A DNA stretch of 64,000 nt from a bacterium D16-36 (GTDB lineage: Bacteria > Bacillota > Clostridia > Lachnospirales > Lachnospiraceae). The DNA is taken from positions 1 through 64,000 of the forward strand of contig RAYF01000001.1 in assembly GCA_003611745.1 (NCBI GenBank), in the 5' to 3' direction. The notes under the pieces were generated by a model. The model had not been told where the DNA came from, ran no database searches, and was given only the letters and a program-made list of their open reading frames with translations. The position numbers were made by a program, and so were the translations under genes. Shown here in pieces: positions 31,111 to 40,084 of the stretch. Position 1 is the first letter of the stretch, and each line of letters opens with the position of its first letter.

Positions 31111-33204
31111 TTAATCAAGTGCTGTGTTTAATGGTTCCGTGCCGGGTAGCACGAAGCGCCCCTGCCTGATAACCGGGATGATTTCGCCGTCTGCCCTGTG
31201 GACGAGGATATCACCCAGTTCATCATATGGGATGGTGATATCTGTATGGCAGTTAAAGTAAGCCTTTTTGGTGTCCGTATGGCGGAGGAGGGAATAGCTG
31301 TTTTCTTTGGCAACCATCTGCCTGCCGTCCGGATTGAAAGTGGCAAGCTCTTCCTCATGGGAAAAACAGGTATCGCCCACGGCAAAATGCGGGCCGGTTT
31401 TTTCGGCAATCAGAATCGGAAGCAGATGGGAGATATGGTATTTCTTTCCCATGGCATATGCAGTTGTATTGGTGCCGATTGCAAATTCCCCCATAGGCAG
31501 CGTGCCATGGTGGAACAGCACATTCTCTAATATATATTTCCTGTTTTCCTCTTCCGTATCAAAATTCGTGCAGCTATATTCGGTAATGATCCCATCCCGG
31601 AAAACAAGGGTGAGGTTGTGGTATTCCAGTTCATTGAGGAATACTTTTGCTACATGGAGCGTCCCCTCTGTGCCTTCAAGCTTTGGGGAAGTAAAGACTT
31701 CTCCCAGCGGGATATTGACATCGGCAAGGCAGTTCTCAAAACGTGTTTCCTTTGAAATATCCTGAAGTGGGGCAAGTGAGATTGTGAGATTGGTGCGGTT
31801 TTTGCCGCGCCCCGTTACCGTTACATATTCTGCGGAATCCAGCGCGTCAATGATTTTTGTCTGGATAGCAAGGTATTCTTCCTGATTTAGAGTGTTGACA
31901 CGTATGGTCTCTTCAAATATTTTTTCGTAGTCTGGCCCGATTTCAGGCAGCGGATAGGAGATAATGGAGAAGCTGGTCTGGTCGCCCGGAATGTATTCGT
32001 TGGTAAGCAGGCCGTTTTCCGCCTGATAGTCCAGTTTCAGCTGCTGCTGTTTTTTGGAATACCGCATTGCCTCCTCTTTTTCCGTGGGGTTAAATGGCTC
32101 CTCACCGAATGTCTCTGCTACCGCAGGGCCTGCAAATTCAGCGCAGAGGCCCTTGATGGACTCTAATGCCATTTTCTGTTCCTGAAGGCGGCGGTCAGCG
32201 TAGGCTTTGTCAAAAAAGAGCGCATCGTCCATACGGTGGTCGTATTCATACTGTTTATTTGGGGAAGCGCCGAAATAGCCTGCCTTGCCCCGCAGGTTCC
32301 TACGGCTGACGCTGATTCCTGCACGGTAGATGCAGGGTTTTAACCCCATTTCGTGGAACTGGCTGATAACTTCGCGCACCATGCGCTCAAACCCCAGACG
32401 GAAACGGATATTGACTGTCTTCTTTTTGGAGAGGTCAATCCGGTAAAGCTCAAAGCCCCTGCGGTATCCGTCGGTGAAGGTAAATGCCATGTCGTGAATC
32501 TGCTGTTCACTCAGGGAGTTTAAGTAGGAGGCTGTTTTTAACTCGTTTTCGGTGATATATTCCCCAAAGTAATACAAATAGCGAAGGTCTGTCAAATCAC
32601 AGTTACAGATAATATCTGTGGCAAAGTTACGCTCTGGGTCAAAGCAGTCGTGCAGGCTGTCAGCTGCCATAATATCTGCGTAATCAAAGAAATAGTAATA
32701 AATAGCGGATCTGGCTTCTTCTGCATTGGCATCTGGCTGCTCGATAATATTATAGACCTCAATAAAGAGTTCGAAGGTGGCAGCCAGATAGAAAAGCCTG
32801 TCCTCAAAGACATAGACTATATTGCTCCGAAGTTCCGTGTAGAGGGTGCAGAGAACCTGCCCGAATTCCCTGCCGAGTTTTTTAGATGCAAATTCCGGGT
32901 TTGCAAAGCTGGTTTCGTATGCCTCTGGAAGTACGTCCTGATACAAGCTGTGGTTAAGCTTTTGCAGTTCCTCAAGGGAATACTCGGAGAGTTCCCCTGA
33001 AGTCTTTTTATTGTAGAAATCTAAAATCTTAAGCAGGAAGGAGGAGACAGTGTGAAAGTAGTCTGCAAATGCCGTCCCGTGAATGTTTACAGGGCAGTCT
33101 TTCCGGCCTGTCTCCTCGCAGATAGATTGAATCCGCTCAGCGGCAAAATGGAAACGTTCTAAATACTGGTCTTTTTCTGTTAATATTTCCTCTATTAAAT
33201 CCAT
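31111..33204 (-). CDS. M29-family aminopeptidase with a long N-terminal extension
   Basis: Residues about 390-690 match the M29 metallo-aminopeptidase fold: VTGRGKNRTNLTISLAPL, CLADVNIPLGEVFTSPKLEGTEG with a metal/active-site glutamate, MGEFAIGTNTTAYAMGKKYHISHLLPILIAEKTGPHFAVGD (Glu and His ligands), and YFNCHTDITIPYDEL near the end. M29 enzymes are usually about 370-410 residues; this one has 697, with a helical ~300-residue front (YFHTVSSFLLKILDFYNKK...) of unknown role. ATG 33204 has TTGGAGGACGATA upstream. It sits alone, 63 bp downstream of the glycosyltransferase gene on the same strand. Confidence 0.8.
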   Translation of the reverse strand: MDLIEEILTEKDQYLERFHFAAERIQSICEETGRKDCPVNIHGTAFADYFHTVSSFLLKILDFYNKKTSGELSEYSLEELQKLNHSLYQDVLPEAYETSFANPEFASKKLGREFGQVLCTLYTELRSNIVYVFEDRLFYLAATFELFIEVYNIIEQPDANAEEARSAIYYYFFDYADIMAADSLHDCFDPERNFATDIICNCDLTDLRYLYYFGEYITENELKTASYLNSLSEQQIHDMAFTFTDGYRRGFELYRIDLSKKKTVNIRFRLGFERMVREVISQFHEMGLKPCIYRAGISVSRRNLRGKAGYFGASPNKQYEYDHRMDDALFFDKAYADRRLQEQKMALESIKGLCAEFAGPAVAETFGEEPFNPTEKEEAMRYSKKQQQLKLDYQAENGLLTNEYIPGDQTSFSIISYPLPEIGPDYEKIFEETIRVNTLNQEEYLAIQTKIIDALDSAEYVTVTGRGKNRTNLTISLAPLQDISKETRFENCLADVNIPLGEVFTSPKLEGTEGTLHVAKVFLNELEYHNLTLVFRDGIITEYSCTNFDTEEENRKYILENVLFHHGTLPMGEFAIGTNTTAYAMGKKYHISHLLPILIAEKTGPHFAVGDTCFSHEEELATFNPDGRQMVAKENSYSLLRHTDTKKAYFNCHTDITIPYDELGDILVHRADGEIIPVIRQGRFVLPGTEPLNTALD

Positions 33205-33267
33205 TATCGTCCTCCAATTTATATTATATTTACATCTGAGATTTACATTGAAGTGGGCAGAAAGCCT

Positions 33268-34449
33268 TTAACCTATGTGCTTTTTGACAATTTGGAGCAG
33301 TATGCCCAGGCGTGTAGTATAATTGTGGTATCTCGCAGCGCATTCCCTGCCCTGTTTTGCTATCTTTTTCCGCAGGGATTCATGCTGCAGATAGAATGCG
33401 GACTTTTCGATAAGCTCTTCCCTGTCCTCGAAGATATCAAGTGTCTCACCGGCTTTAAAATAATCGTTAAATTCCGGCTGGTAATTGCTGAGGAGAAATC
33501 CGCCGCTACCTAGTATATCCCAAACGCGCAGCGGAATTCCGGTTTTGATATTTGGGATTGTCATATTCAGGTTGACATTGCTGTCATAAAATATCTGGGG
33601 CATTTCCTGCAGATAGTCTATCGGCCCGTGCACAGTCACAAGGGGAAGGTTTTCCGTAACGCTGTTTGTAAACAGATGCACCTCATAAAAGTCCGATATG
33701 CTGCGCATAGATAAACCAAGTGCATTTAAATTCTGCTGGCGCTCAAGTGCTGCAGTTTTAAAGCCGAGCACAGTGCTGGAGAAGAGTGCCTGTACGCTTG
33801 CAAAAGAACGCGGTGATTTGTGGTAATCCATAATATCCTCAAGCATCATACAGATGTCATCTGTCAGTAGTTTTTCCAAAATATTTCCTCCCGATATCAA
33901 AATCTGGGCATTCATCGCGCCCTCAAGGTATCCGCAGAGATAGGGGGGAAGCCTGTCTGCAATCGCGTCATAGGAGTTTTTTTCATAGAGGCTGCCCACA
34001 AAAGAAACCGGGTACTTGGGATTTTTCTTATGGGAAATCTGGTTTGCAAGCCGTTCAGTATTGACGGCCAGCGGAAGATGGTAGGTCTCCTGAATGCCAA
34101 GGGCACGCAGGCTTTCGTACTCTGAGTGGTCAAACGAGAATATGATATTGGTAGGGTAGAATACGGCTTCATGGTACAGCGCAAGCAGAGGGCTGTCACA
34201 ATTCCAGCATACATACAGTAAGCCGGATTCGTGGCAGCCCTCTGCCAGAACGGGGAAAAAATTAATCGAAAAGAGAAAATCATAATCATGGGAGCTTAGG
34301 TAACTGCAGAGTTTTTCTACATATTCGTTATCTTCCTCCGGGTTTTCAACCGGCATGGAAAGCATGGTTACAGTATGCCCCAGCTGCTCAAATGTCAGGC
34401 GGATATCATACAGATTGTAGGCGTTCCATTGATAAAATAAAATATTCAA
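33268..34449 (-). CDS. CgeB/DUF3880-type glycosyltransferase
   Basis: A 393-residue two-lobed glycosyltransferase of the CgeB-like group. The N-terminal half has MNILFYQWNAYNLYDIRLTFEQLGHTV and DYDFLFSINFFPVLAEGC, VCWNCDSPLL; the C-terminal half has FVGSLYEKNSYDAI, DSNVNLNMTIPNIKTGIPLRVWDILGSGGFLLSNYQPEFNDYF and EELIEKSAFYL, the nucleotide-sugar site region of the Glyco_trans_1_2 type. TTG 34449 lies behind AAGGAG. It is 12 bp after rfbD in the same direction, so it may use dTDP-rhamnose or act on the rhamnosylated polymer; that link is inference. Confidence 0.82.
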   Translation of the reverse strand: MNILFYQWNAYNLYDIRLTFEQLGHTVTMLSMPVENPEEDNEYVEKLCSYLSSHDYDFLFSINFFPVLAEGCHESGLLYVCWNCDSPLLALYHEAVFYPTNIIFSFDHSEYESLRALGIQETYHLPLAVNTERLANQISHKKNPKYPVSFVGSLYEKNSYDAIADRLPPYLCGYLEGAMNAQILISGGNILEKLLTDDICMMLEDIMDYHKSPRSFASVQALFSSTVLGFKTAALERQQNLNALGLSMRSISDFYEVHLFTNSVTENLPLVTVHGPIDYLQEMPQIFYDSNVNLNMTIPNIKTGIPLRVWDILGSGGFLLSNYQPEFNDYFKAGETLDIFEDREELIEKSAFYLQHESLRKKIAKQGRECAARYHNYTTRLGILLQIVKKHIG

Positions 34450-34461
34450 ATTCTTTTCTCC

Positions 34462-35316
34462 TTATCCCATAAATCCCATTTCAGCCATATATTCTTCCAG
34501 TGCGTCTTCCCACTGTTTCATACGGTATGCCCCCTGGCTGTTAAGCTTGGCGTTTTCCAGTACGGAATAGGCCGGCCTTTTGGCGACAGAAGCCGGATAT
34601 TCGGCAGTAGTAACCGGAATGAGGTTTACATTGGATTTTGCGAGCGTAAAAATGGCTTTGGCAAAGTCATGCCAGTTTGTCATGCCCTCGCAGGTTGCGT
34701 GGTAAATGCCGTATTCGCCTGAATCAACGATATGGAGAATCATCCTTCCAAGTTCCATGGCGGAAGTAGGCGAGCCGAACTGGTCATTTACGACGGTAAT
34801 CGTATCACGCTCTTTTGCAAGGCGGAGCATCGTTTTGACAAAGTTATTTCCGTCCCCGTATAGCCATGCAGTCCGGACAATATAATATTTGTCCATAATC
34901 TCCATAACTGCCCTCTCGCCGTCTAATTTAGTGGAGCCGTAAACGCTCTGTGGGCATGGTGTGTCCGTCTCCACATAGGGTTTGCTGGCATTTCCGTCAA
35001 AAACATAATCAGTAGAGACCTGTACGAGCTGTGCGCCTGTCTCTTTTGCCGCTGCCGCCAGATTTTTAGGACCGAGGGCATTGATGCGGGCTGCGTTTTC
35101 CCTGTCAGTCTCGCATTTGTCTACTGCCGTGTGGGCGGCACAGTTTATAATTGTGTCCGGCTGTTCTTTTTTGATAAGCGCAGAGACCTGTGCGGCATCG
35201 CAGATATCCAGATTGTCAACATCGGTATTTATAATCTCAATATCCTTATTAGCAAGAAGTTTATTCAGGGCACGCCCAAGCTGCCCGTTGCATCCGGTAA
35301 TCAATACTTTATTCAT
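34462..35316 (-). CDS. rfbD: dTDP-4-dehydrorhamnose reductase
   Basis: Last step of dTDP-L-rhamnose synthesis, reducing dTDP-4-keto-rhamnose with NAD(P)H. The 284-residue protein begins with the Rossmann motif MNKVLITGCNGQLGRAL, then NCAAHTAVDKCETD, VQVSTDYVFDGNASKPYVE, and the catalytic YGSTKLDGERAV (Tyr-x3-Lys). Its start overlaps the rfbC stop (ATGA), so the two are translationally coupled. rfbA and rfbB are not in the window. Confidence 0.95.
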   Translation of the reverse strand: MNKVLITGCNGQLGRALNKLLANKDIEIINTDVDNLDICDAAQVSALIKKEQPDTIINCAAHTAVDKCETDRENAARINALGPKNLAAAAKETGAQLVQVSTDYVFDGNASKPYVETDTPCPQSVYGSTKLDGERAVMEIMDKYYIVRTAWLYGDGNNFVKTMLRLAKERDTITVVNDQFGSPTSAMELGRMILHIVDSGEYGIYHATCEGMTNWHDFAKAIFTLAKSNVNLIPVTTAEYPASVAKRPAYSVLENAKLNSQGAYRMKQWEDALEEYMAEMGFMG

Positions 35317-35882
35317 AGTAAACCCTCCATAGCAATGTCTTTGGAAAAGGCTGGGTACTCCGTATCCTTTTTGGCGAGGATTGGCGTAACGCCTTCCGGA
35401 ATCGGCCAGTCGATGCCGATATTTTCATCATTCCATGGGATGCCCGCTTCTGAGGAAGGGTCATAAAAATCCGTACATTTATAGAAAAATTCAGCAGTTT
35501 CAGAGAGTACGTAAAAACCGTGGGCAAAGCCCTTTGGGACGTAGAACATATTTTTCTTTTCAGCAGACAGTGTGACACCAAACCATTTTCCGAAGGTTTT
35601 AGAACCTTTGCGGATATCCACGACAACATCAAAGACTTCGCCGCTTATCACACGCACCAGTTTGCCCTGTGTATGTTCTTTCTGGAAATGCAGTCCCCGC
35701 AGCACGCCCTTTGTGGAGCGGGACTGGTTGTCCTGCACAAATACCATATCAAGCCCTGCTTCTTTAAAGTCGTTATAATTATATGTCTCCATAAAATATC
35801 CTCTGGCATCGCCGAATACGCTAGGCTGTATCAGATAGAGGCCCTCAAAATCGCCGCATTTTTCAAACTGAAATTTTCCCAT
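35313..35882 (-). CDS. rfbC: dTDP-4-dehydrorhamnose 3,5-epimerase
   Basis: A cupin-fold epimerase of 189 residues acting just before RfbD. Landmarks: YLIQPSVFGDARGYFMETYN, FVQDNQSRSTKGVLRGLHFQKEHTQGKLVRVISGEVFDVVVDIRKGS (catalytic His in RGLHFQ) and FYVPKGFAHGFYVLSETAEFFYKCTDFY. ATG 35882 has AAGGAGG upstream. First gene of a minus-strand run rfbC-rfbD-glycosyltransferase serving a rhamnose-containing cell-surface polymer. Confidence 0.95.
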   Translation of the reverse strand: MGKFQFEKCGDFEGLYLIQPSVFGDARGYFMETYNYNDFKEAGLDMVFVQDNQSRSTKGVLRGLHFQKEHTQGKLVRVISGEVFDVVVDIRKGSKTFGKWFGVTLSAEKKNMFYVPKGFAHGFYVLSETAEFFYKCTDFYDPSSEAGIPWNDENIGIDWPIPEGVTPILAKKDTEYPAFSKDIAMEGLL

Positions 35883-36018
35883 TTGTATCCTCCTTATTTT
35901 CAGCTTATATTAAATCTGCAATATAAAAATGATTGGAGTGCGCAGGGAATTTCTTTTCATAGGAAGTTTTCTTTTTTCTTATGGAAGAATTTACACACTC
36001 CAATACATTCTATCATTA

Positions 36019-36744
36019 TTATTTTTTCTTGGCAAATAGTTTTTTCTTGCGTTCTTTGGTCTTGTCACCATGTTTTGAGGTGAGCTGCGTAACATTTTCT
36101 TCATCGCTGGCTGCTGCCTCAGGGAGATCACGGCGCACTTCCGCAAGGATTTGATTCAGCAGCTGAATCTGGCGTTCCTGCAGATCCTCCTTCTGTCTTG
36201 TGAGATAATCCATTTCTTTTAAAAGTTTTGTCGTAATCTTTTCGCAGATACGTTCTTCTGATTCCCGGTCCATCTCAGCAACGGTTGAGCGGATCATTTT
36301 GCGCATCATTGCTTCAAAGTGGCGCAGTTTTTCTTCTGGTGTTGCCTTATGCTCGACTGGCTTTGAATGTGAAAGGTCTGTTTTTTCTGGATGAAGTGGC
36401 ATGACTTGCGCTGTGTGGCTGGGGACAGGACGCAGGGAATCCTCCATAACCTGCTGGTTTAATTCCTCCCGGAGCCGGTATAGTTTCTGGCTGTCCATGC
36501 TGCAGACATTATGGATATCCGGCAGAATCAGTTTGATGGCTTTCAGCTGAAAGCCCTGTTCCTTTAAATCTTTGATGTGCTGCAGGACAGAGATGTCCTC
36601 TGCCTTATAGAACCGGTGTCCCTGGGAATTCCGCTCAATATGCAGCCCAAGTTCTACTTCCCAGTAGCGGAGCACATGTGCTTCCACTTCTAGCTGCTTT
36701 GCCGTATCTGAAATGCTATATCTCTTTTCCATGTTGTGTTCCAT
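36019..36744 (-). CDS. MerR-family regulator with C-terminal coiled coil
   Basis: 241 residues. The N-terminal MerR helix-turn-helix reads YSISDTAKQLEVEAHVLRYWEVELGLHIERNSQGHRFYKAEDISVLQHIKDL (about 8-60) with the typical RYWE and G-HRFY. It lacks a recognisable effector domain; the rest is helical (about 125-215, EERICEKITTKLLKEMDYLTRQKEDLQERQIQLLNQIL) with a basic tail KERKKKLFAKKK. The start may be ATG 36744 or 36732. It follows the membrane-protein gene by seven bases in the same transcript. Effector unknown. Confidence 0.85.
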   Translation of the reverse strand: MEHNMEKRYSISDTAKQLEVEAHVLRYWEVELGLHIERNSQGHRFYKAEDISVLQHIKDLKEQGFQLKAIKLILPDIHNVCSMDSQKLYRLREELNQQVMEDSLRPVPSHTAQVMPLHPEKTDLSHSKPVEHKATPEEKLRHFEAMMRKMIRSTVAEMDRESEERICEKITTKLLKEMDYLTRQKEDLQERQIQLLNQILAEVRRDLPEAAASDEENVTQLTSKHGDKTKERKKKLFAKKK

Positions 36745-36751
36745 CCTTTTC

Positions 36752-37576
36752 TTATAAATATTCTTTCATGATTTCTTCGACTAAACGATACTTTTCATTT
36801 GTAACAGCCGCTTTCAGCTTGTCCTTTTTCTTATCCAATTCTTTGTTTATTTTAGACTCTTCAAGAAGGGAATCGATTAATTCCTGCATATCAGGGGAGA
36901 TGGTAGAGGCATATGTTTCCTCCTGCTCAATCGTAATATCAGCAATGCTTTCGTCCTCTTCATCCTCCTTTGGCCCTGCCGTTTCTTCTGGCTTGTCCTC
37001 AGGTTCTTCTTTGTCAAAATAAGAATTCTGGTAAGCCTTGTTTTCCTCGGGATGCAGAAATTGTTTTTCTAATTTTCCCTGCAGCGTGTTTTCAAAATAG
37101 TTTAGCAGCCGTATTTGCAGAAAATCTCTTTTGTGGCGCACCTGAAAAATGATTTCGCTGATAAAGAGAAACAGGAGAAAGAAAGCCAGTGTCATGGAAT
37201 GGATGAAAATCCAGCGCTGCGGAAGTTCATAATAAGTTCCGCACATAATACCTAGCAGAGTTCCCCCAGCAACAATCAGCCCGCAGAAGATATCAGTATT
37301 TTCGAGGGTTTTCATGGAAAATCCCATAAAACGGTACTGTTCCATATAATTTTTTATGAAACAGGACGGGTTGTGGACAGGGACGCGCAGTTTATAGCAT
37401 GCCTCAAATTTTGTGTGCATCATGCGCATCCATTTGTTTTTTGTGCTTCCGATTTGCTCTGCATCCCGTAAGAGTATCTGGTACACAATGGCACAAATGC
37501 ATTTGATCAGGATGGCAACGGCAGTCAGGATTGTCATTGCAAAAAGTAAATCATAGTTTTCAAGAAATTGCTTCAC
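36752..37576 (-). CDS. Membrane protein of unknown function
   Basis: 274 residues with an N-terminal membrane helix (LLFAMTILTAVAILIKCICAIVYQ, about 9-32), two more (GLIVAGGTLLGIMCG about 98-112 and IHSMTLAFFLLFLFISEII about 124-142), and a long cytoplasmic acidic/charged tail (EEPEDKPEETAGPKEDEEDE, then a helix ending LVEEIMKEYL). The topology resembles conserved hypothetical proteins of this family of bacteria; no function is recognised. First gene of a two-gene unit with the MerR regulator. Confidence 0.7.
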   Translation of the reverse strand: MKQFLENYDLLFAMTILTAVAILIKCICAIVYQILLRDAEQIGSTKNKWMRMMHTKFEACYKLRVPVHNPSCFIKNYMEQYRFMGFSMKTLENTDIFCGLIVAGGTLLGIMCGTYYELPQRWIFIHSMTLAFFLLFLFISEIIFQVRHKRDFLQIRLLNYFENTLQGKLEKQFLHPEENKAYQNSYFDKEEPEDKPEETAGPKEDEEDESIADITIEQEETYASTISPDMQELIDSLLEESKINKELDKKKDKLKAAVTNEKYRLVEEIMKEYL

Positions 37577-37898
37577 GGTTGTTTACCCCCTAATTTAACT
37601 TGTATCAGCCTTTACTGACCAGTAACTTAATGATAGTATTATAGGAATGGAAACGTAAAGAAGGTATCGGATGTCATAATGGTTGCTTTTTCGACAGAAA
37701 CCCATGGGATTGGGCCTATGAAACAAGAAGTAAGTGTGAATGAAAAGACCATTCACACAGGAAGAAACGCCCGTAAAGCGGGCTTGCTGCAAAGCAGCAT
37801 TCTTCCCTATGTTTGTGCCAGCGAAGCTGGCATGATTGAAAGAGTGAAAGCATTTTCCGAGATTTTTGTGCGGGAGTGCTTAAGAGGAGATAAGAGCT
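37577..37898. repeat. Hairpin array upstream of the rhomboid gene
   Basis: After an AT-rich promoter-like stretch come successive short palindromes: TGTGAATG-N7-CATTCACA (about 37735-37758), GCCCGTAAAGCGGGC (about 37770), TGCTGCAAAGCAGCA (about 37785) and GCCAGCGAAGCTGGC (about 37817). Each has a 3-5 base loop of AAA/GAA type. No gene is credible here; the array probably forms a structured leader. Confidence 0.65.
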
Positions 37899-38969
37899 AT
37901 GTATCAGCAGATGAAACAGATATTATTGCAATATGGATATGAGGAAATCACCCTGAATGTGGCGGGCATCTATTTGGCGCTGCGGCAGGAGCAGGGGGAG
38001 GGCTATGCAGTAGTTACGCTGGATGAGACGGCGGGGAATAAGCTGGATGCCAGACAGTTTTACCATGTATCGGAGCAAATCCGCGAATTTTTGCAGGTGA
38101 GGGCGTGCTATCGGTGTCGTTTTCTGTATCTTTTGGTCACGGAAGACGACAGCAGCGTGGAGAGGCTTTTCCGGGATTATGAGAGTTATTGGCGCAGGAG
38201 TTTTTGGCGGATTTGCCCGTCGAAAGGGCGGGTTATGGTGTATGAGGATGCTGACGAGGCATTTATGGCGCTTCGCAAGCCGCTTGAAAATTTATTTGCC
38301 CCCTATGGGTTTCAGGAAAGGCATGGTGGGGGCGCAGGGCAGCCTTATCAGGGGATGCAGGGCGCAGAACGGCTCTGGGACAGGAAACTGCCGTGGTGCA
38401 ATATCATCATCATTTTAATTAATGTGCTCATTTTTTTATATATGGATTTTTTTCATCCTTTTTCTACCGATGCAATCATTGAAGCGTGTGGGCTTGGATG
38501 GTATCAGGTACTGGAGCAGGGGCAGTGGTACAGGGTAGTTTCCTGCATGTTCCTGCATGGGGGAGGAGAGCATTTGTTTAATAATATGCTTGTCCTTGGT
38601 TATATTGGGTCCTGCCTGGAGCTTGCTGTCGGCAGTGCCCGATATGGAATTTTGTATATTGGCTCAGGACTTCTTGCAGGGATAACGTCAATGGTTTATA
38701 ATATGGTGCAGAATGATTATCTGCTGTCGGTCGGTGCATCAGGGGCAATTTTTGGAACAGTAGGCGCAATGCTGTTTCTGGTTGTCTTTCACAAGGGAAA
38801 AAAGGCACAGTATAGTATCAGGCAGATTGCATGGATGGCATTCTTAAGCCTTTATGGTGGATTTGCCAGCCAGGGTGTTGATAATGCAGCACATTTTGGC
38901 GGTTTTGCTGCGGGCTTTTTGCTGGCGGGGCTGTTGACGATAAACTTAAAGTCCGATTGCATAAAATAA
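37899..38969 (+). CDS. Rhomboid-family intramembrane serine protease with N-terminal cytoplasmic domain
   Basis: Cleaves transmembrane substrates within the membrane. The first ~160 residues form a soluble domain (EGYAVVTLDETAGNKLDARQFYHVSEQIREFL). The rhomboid part starts at LPWCNIIIILINVLIFLYMDF and contains MFLHGGGEHLFNNMLVLGYIG, the nucleophile motif VGASGAIFGTVGAML and the catalytic histidine in DNAAHFGGFAAGFLLAGLL. The length of 356 matches GlpG-like proteins with an extra front domain. ATG 37899 has GAGGAGATAAGAGCT upstream, following the hairpin array. The flavodoxin/SCP2 gene follows 15 bp later. Confidence 0.93.
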   Translation: MYQQMKQILLQYGYEEITLNVAGIYLALRQEQGEGYAVVTLDETAGNKLDARQFYHVSEQIREFLQVRACYRCRFLYLLVTEDDSSVERLFRDYESYWRRSFWRICPSKGRVMVYEDADEAFMALRKPLENLFAPYGFQERHGGGAGQPYQGMQGAERLWDRKLPWCNIIIILINVLIFLYMDFFHPFSTDAIIEACGLGWYQVLEQGQWYRVVSCMFLHGGGEHLFNNMLVLGYIGSCLELAVGSARYGILYIGSGLLAGITSMVYNMVQNDYLLSVGASGAIFGTVGAMLFLVVFHKGKKAQYSIRQIAWMAFLSLYGGFASQGVDNAAHFGGFAAGFLLAGLLTINLKSDCIK

Positions 38970-38984
38970 TTTGAGAGGTGAACA

Positions 38985-39998
38985 ATGAAAGTAAATATCT
39001 ACTATGGCGGAAGGGGACTTATAGATGACCCCACCATTTTTGTGATGAATAAGATTATGACGGTTTTGGATGAACTAAATATTAAAGTAAAAAAATATAA
39101 TCTTTATGAGGATAAAAGAGGGATTGCGGTACTGCCAAAAACGTTAAAGGATGTGGATGCGGTAATTCTGGCAGCTTCTGTCGAGTGGATAGGGATTGGC
39201 GGCCTGCTCTGGCAGTTTCTGGATGCCTGTTATCTGTATGGTGACAAAAAGAAGATTAATACGCTTTATATGATGCCTGTCGTGCTTGCTACCACATACG
39301 GTGAGAAGGATGCGCAGTTTACGCTGGTTAAGGCGTGGGAGATGCTGGGGGGCATCCCCTGCGACGGTATATGTGCCTATGTCAATGATCCGGTGGCTTT
39401 TGAGACAAGCATGGAATATGCCTATCTGGTGGAAAAGAGGACAGAGAGTTTTTACCGCACGTTCTCTAAGCGTCTGAGTTCATTTCCGTCCAGCAGTTTT
39501 GAGGTGCGTGAGAATGTAATGCGTCCCAAAACAATCAGCCTGACACCGCAGGAGAGTGAGCAGCTTTCCATATATGTGTCAAATGATTCTTATGTGAAGC
39601 AGCAGAAGGAGGATATTCAGGAGCTGACCCAGATGTTTAAGAAGATGATGGGCGACAGCCCGGAGGGCGCTAAAATATTTGAGGCGGAGGAGCCTTATCT
39701 GGATGATTTCCGCAGGGCATTCAGCCCGATTCCTGATGTGGCAGTGGCATTTTCTTGGGAGATAAAGGGATTTGAGAAAAAACTGATTATTGAGATTGAT
39801 AATAATAAATTAAACTGTTATTATGGGAAGCGGGACTCTGCAGATGTAGAGATTAAGTCTACAAAGCAGGTTCTGGAGAAAGTAGTCTATGGGGAGGCGC
39901 CGCTGCAGACATCCTTTATGACAGGGGAACTAACGGCAAGGGGGAACTTCCGGGTGCTCCATACATTTGATACGCTATTCCGTTTTGGGAAGCGTTGA
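38985..39998 (+). CDS. Flavodoxin/NAD(P)H-FMN-reductase-like protein fused to an SCP2 domain
   Basis: 337 residues. The first ~165 have a flavodoxin-like fold: MKVNIYYGGRGLIDDPTIFVMNKIMTVLDELNIKVKKYNLYED, LKDVDAVILAASVEWIGIGGLLWQFLDACYLYG and MMPVVLATTYGEKDAQFTLVKAWEMLGG. The last ~110 are an SCP2 sterol-carrier-like lipid-binding fold (AVAFSWEIKGFEKKLIIEIDNNKLNCYYG, DVEIKSTKQVLEKVVYGEAPLQTSFMTGELTARGN). The pair suggests a redox protein with a hydrophobic ligand. A stand-alone SCP2 protein occurs at 48279. Likely co-transcribed with the rhomboid gene. Confidence 0.8.
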   Translation: MKVNIYYGGRGLIDDPTIFVMNKIMTVLDELNIKVKKYNLYEDKRGIAVLPKTLKDVDAVILAASVEWIGIGGLLWQFLDACYLYGDKKKINTLYMMPVVLATTYGEKDAQFTLVKAWEMLGGIPCDGICAYVNDPVAFETSMEYAYLVEKRTESFYRTFSKRLSSFPSSSFEVRENVMRPKTISLTPQESEQLSIYVSNDSYVKQQKEDIQELTQMFKKMMGDSPEGAKIFEAEEPYLDDFRRAFSPIPDVAVAFSWEIKGFEKKLIIEIDNNKLNCYYGKRDSADVEIKSTKQVLEKVVYGEAPLQTSFMTGELTARGNFRVLHTFDTLFRFGKR

Positions 39999-40000
39999 TT

Positions 40001-40030
40001 AAGGAACTGTAGGAAAATAAGTGATACAGA
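40001..40030. repeat. GGAACTGT-family repeat
   Basis: AAGGAACTGTAGGAAAATAA then GTGATACAG; nearly the same as 2208-2238 but with the right arm eroded. Confidence 0.5.
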
Positions 40031-40084
40031 TTGCACAATAAAACAAGGGTGAATAGAGTTCACTTTGCAGAAATGGAGATTATT

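Noticed and set aside
31198-31765. Antisense frames opposite the M29 aminopeptidase
   Set aside because: They are shadows of a clear coding gene; the same applies to antisense frames in clpB, uvrA, purF, purB and the chemoreceptors.
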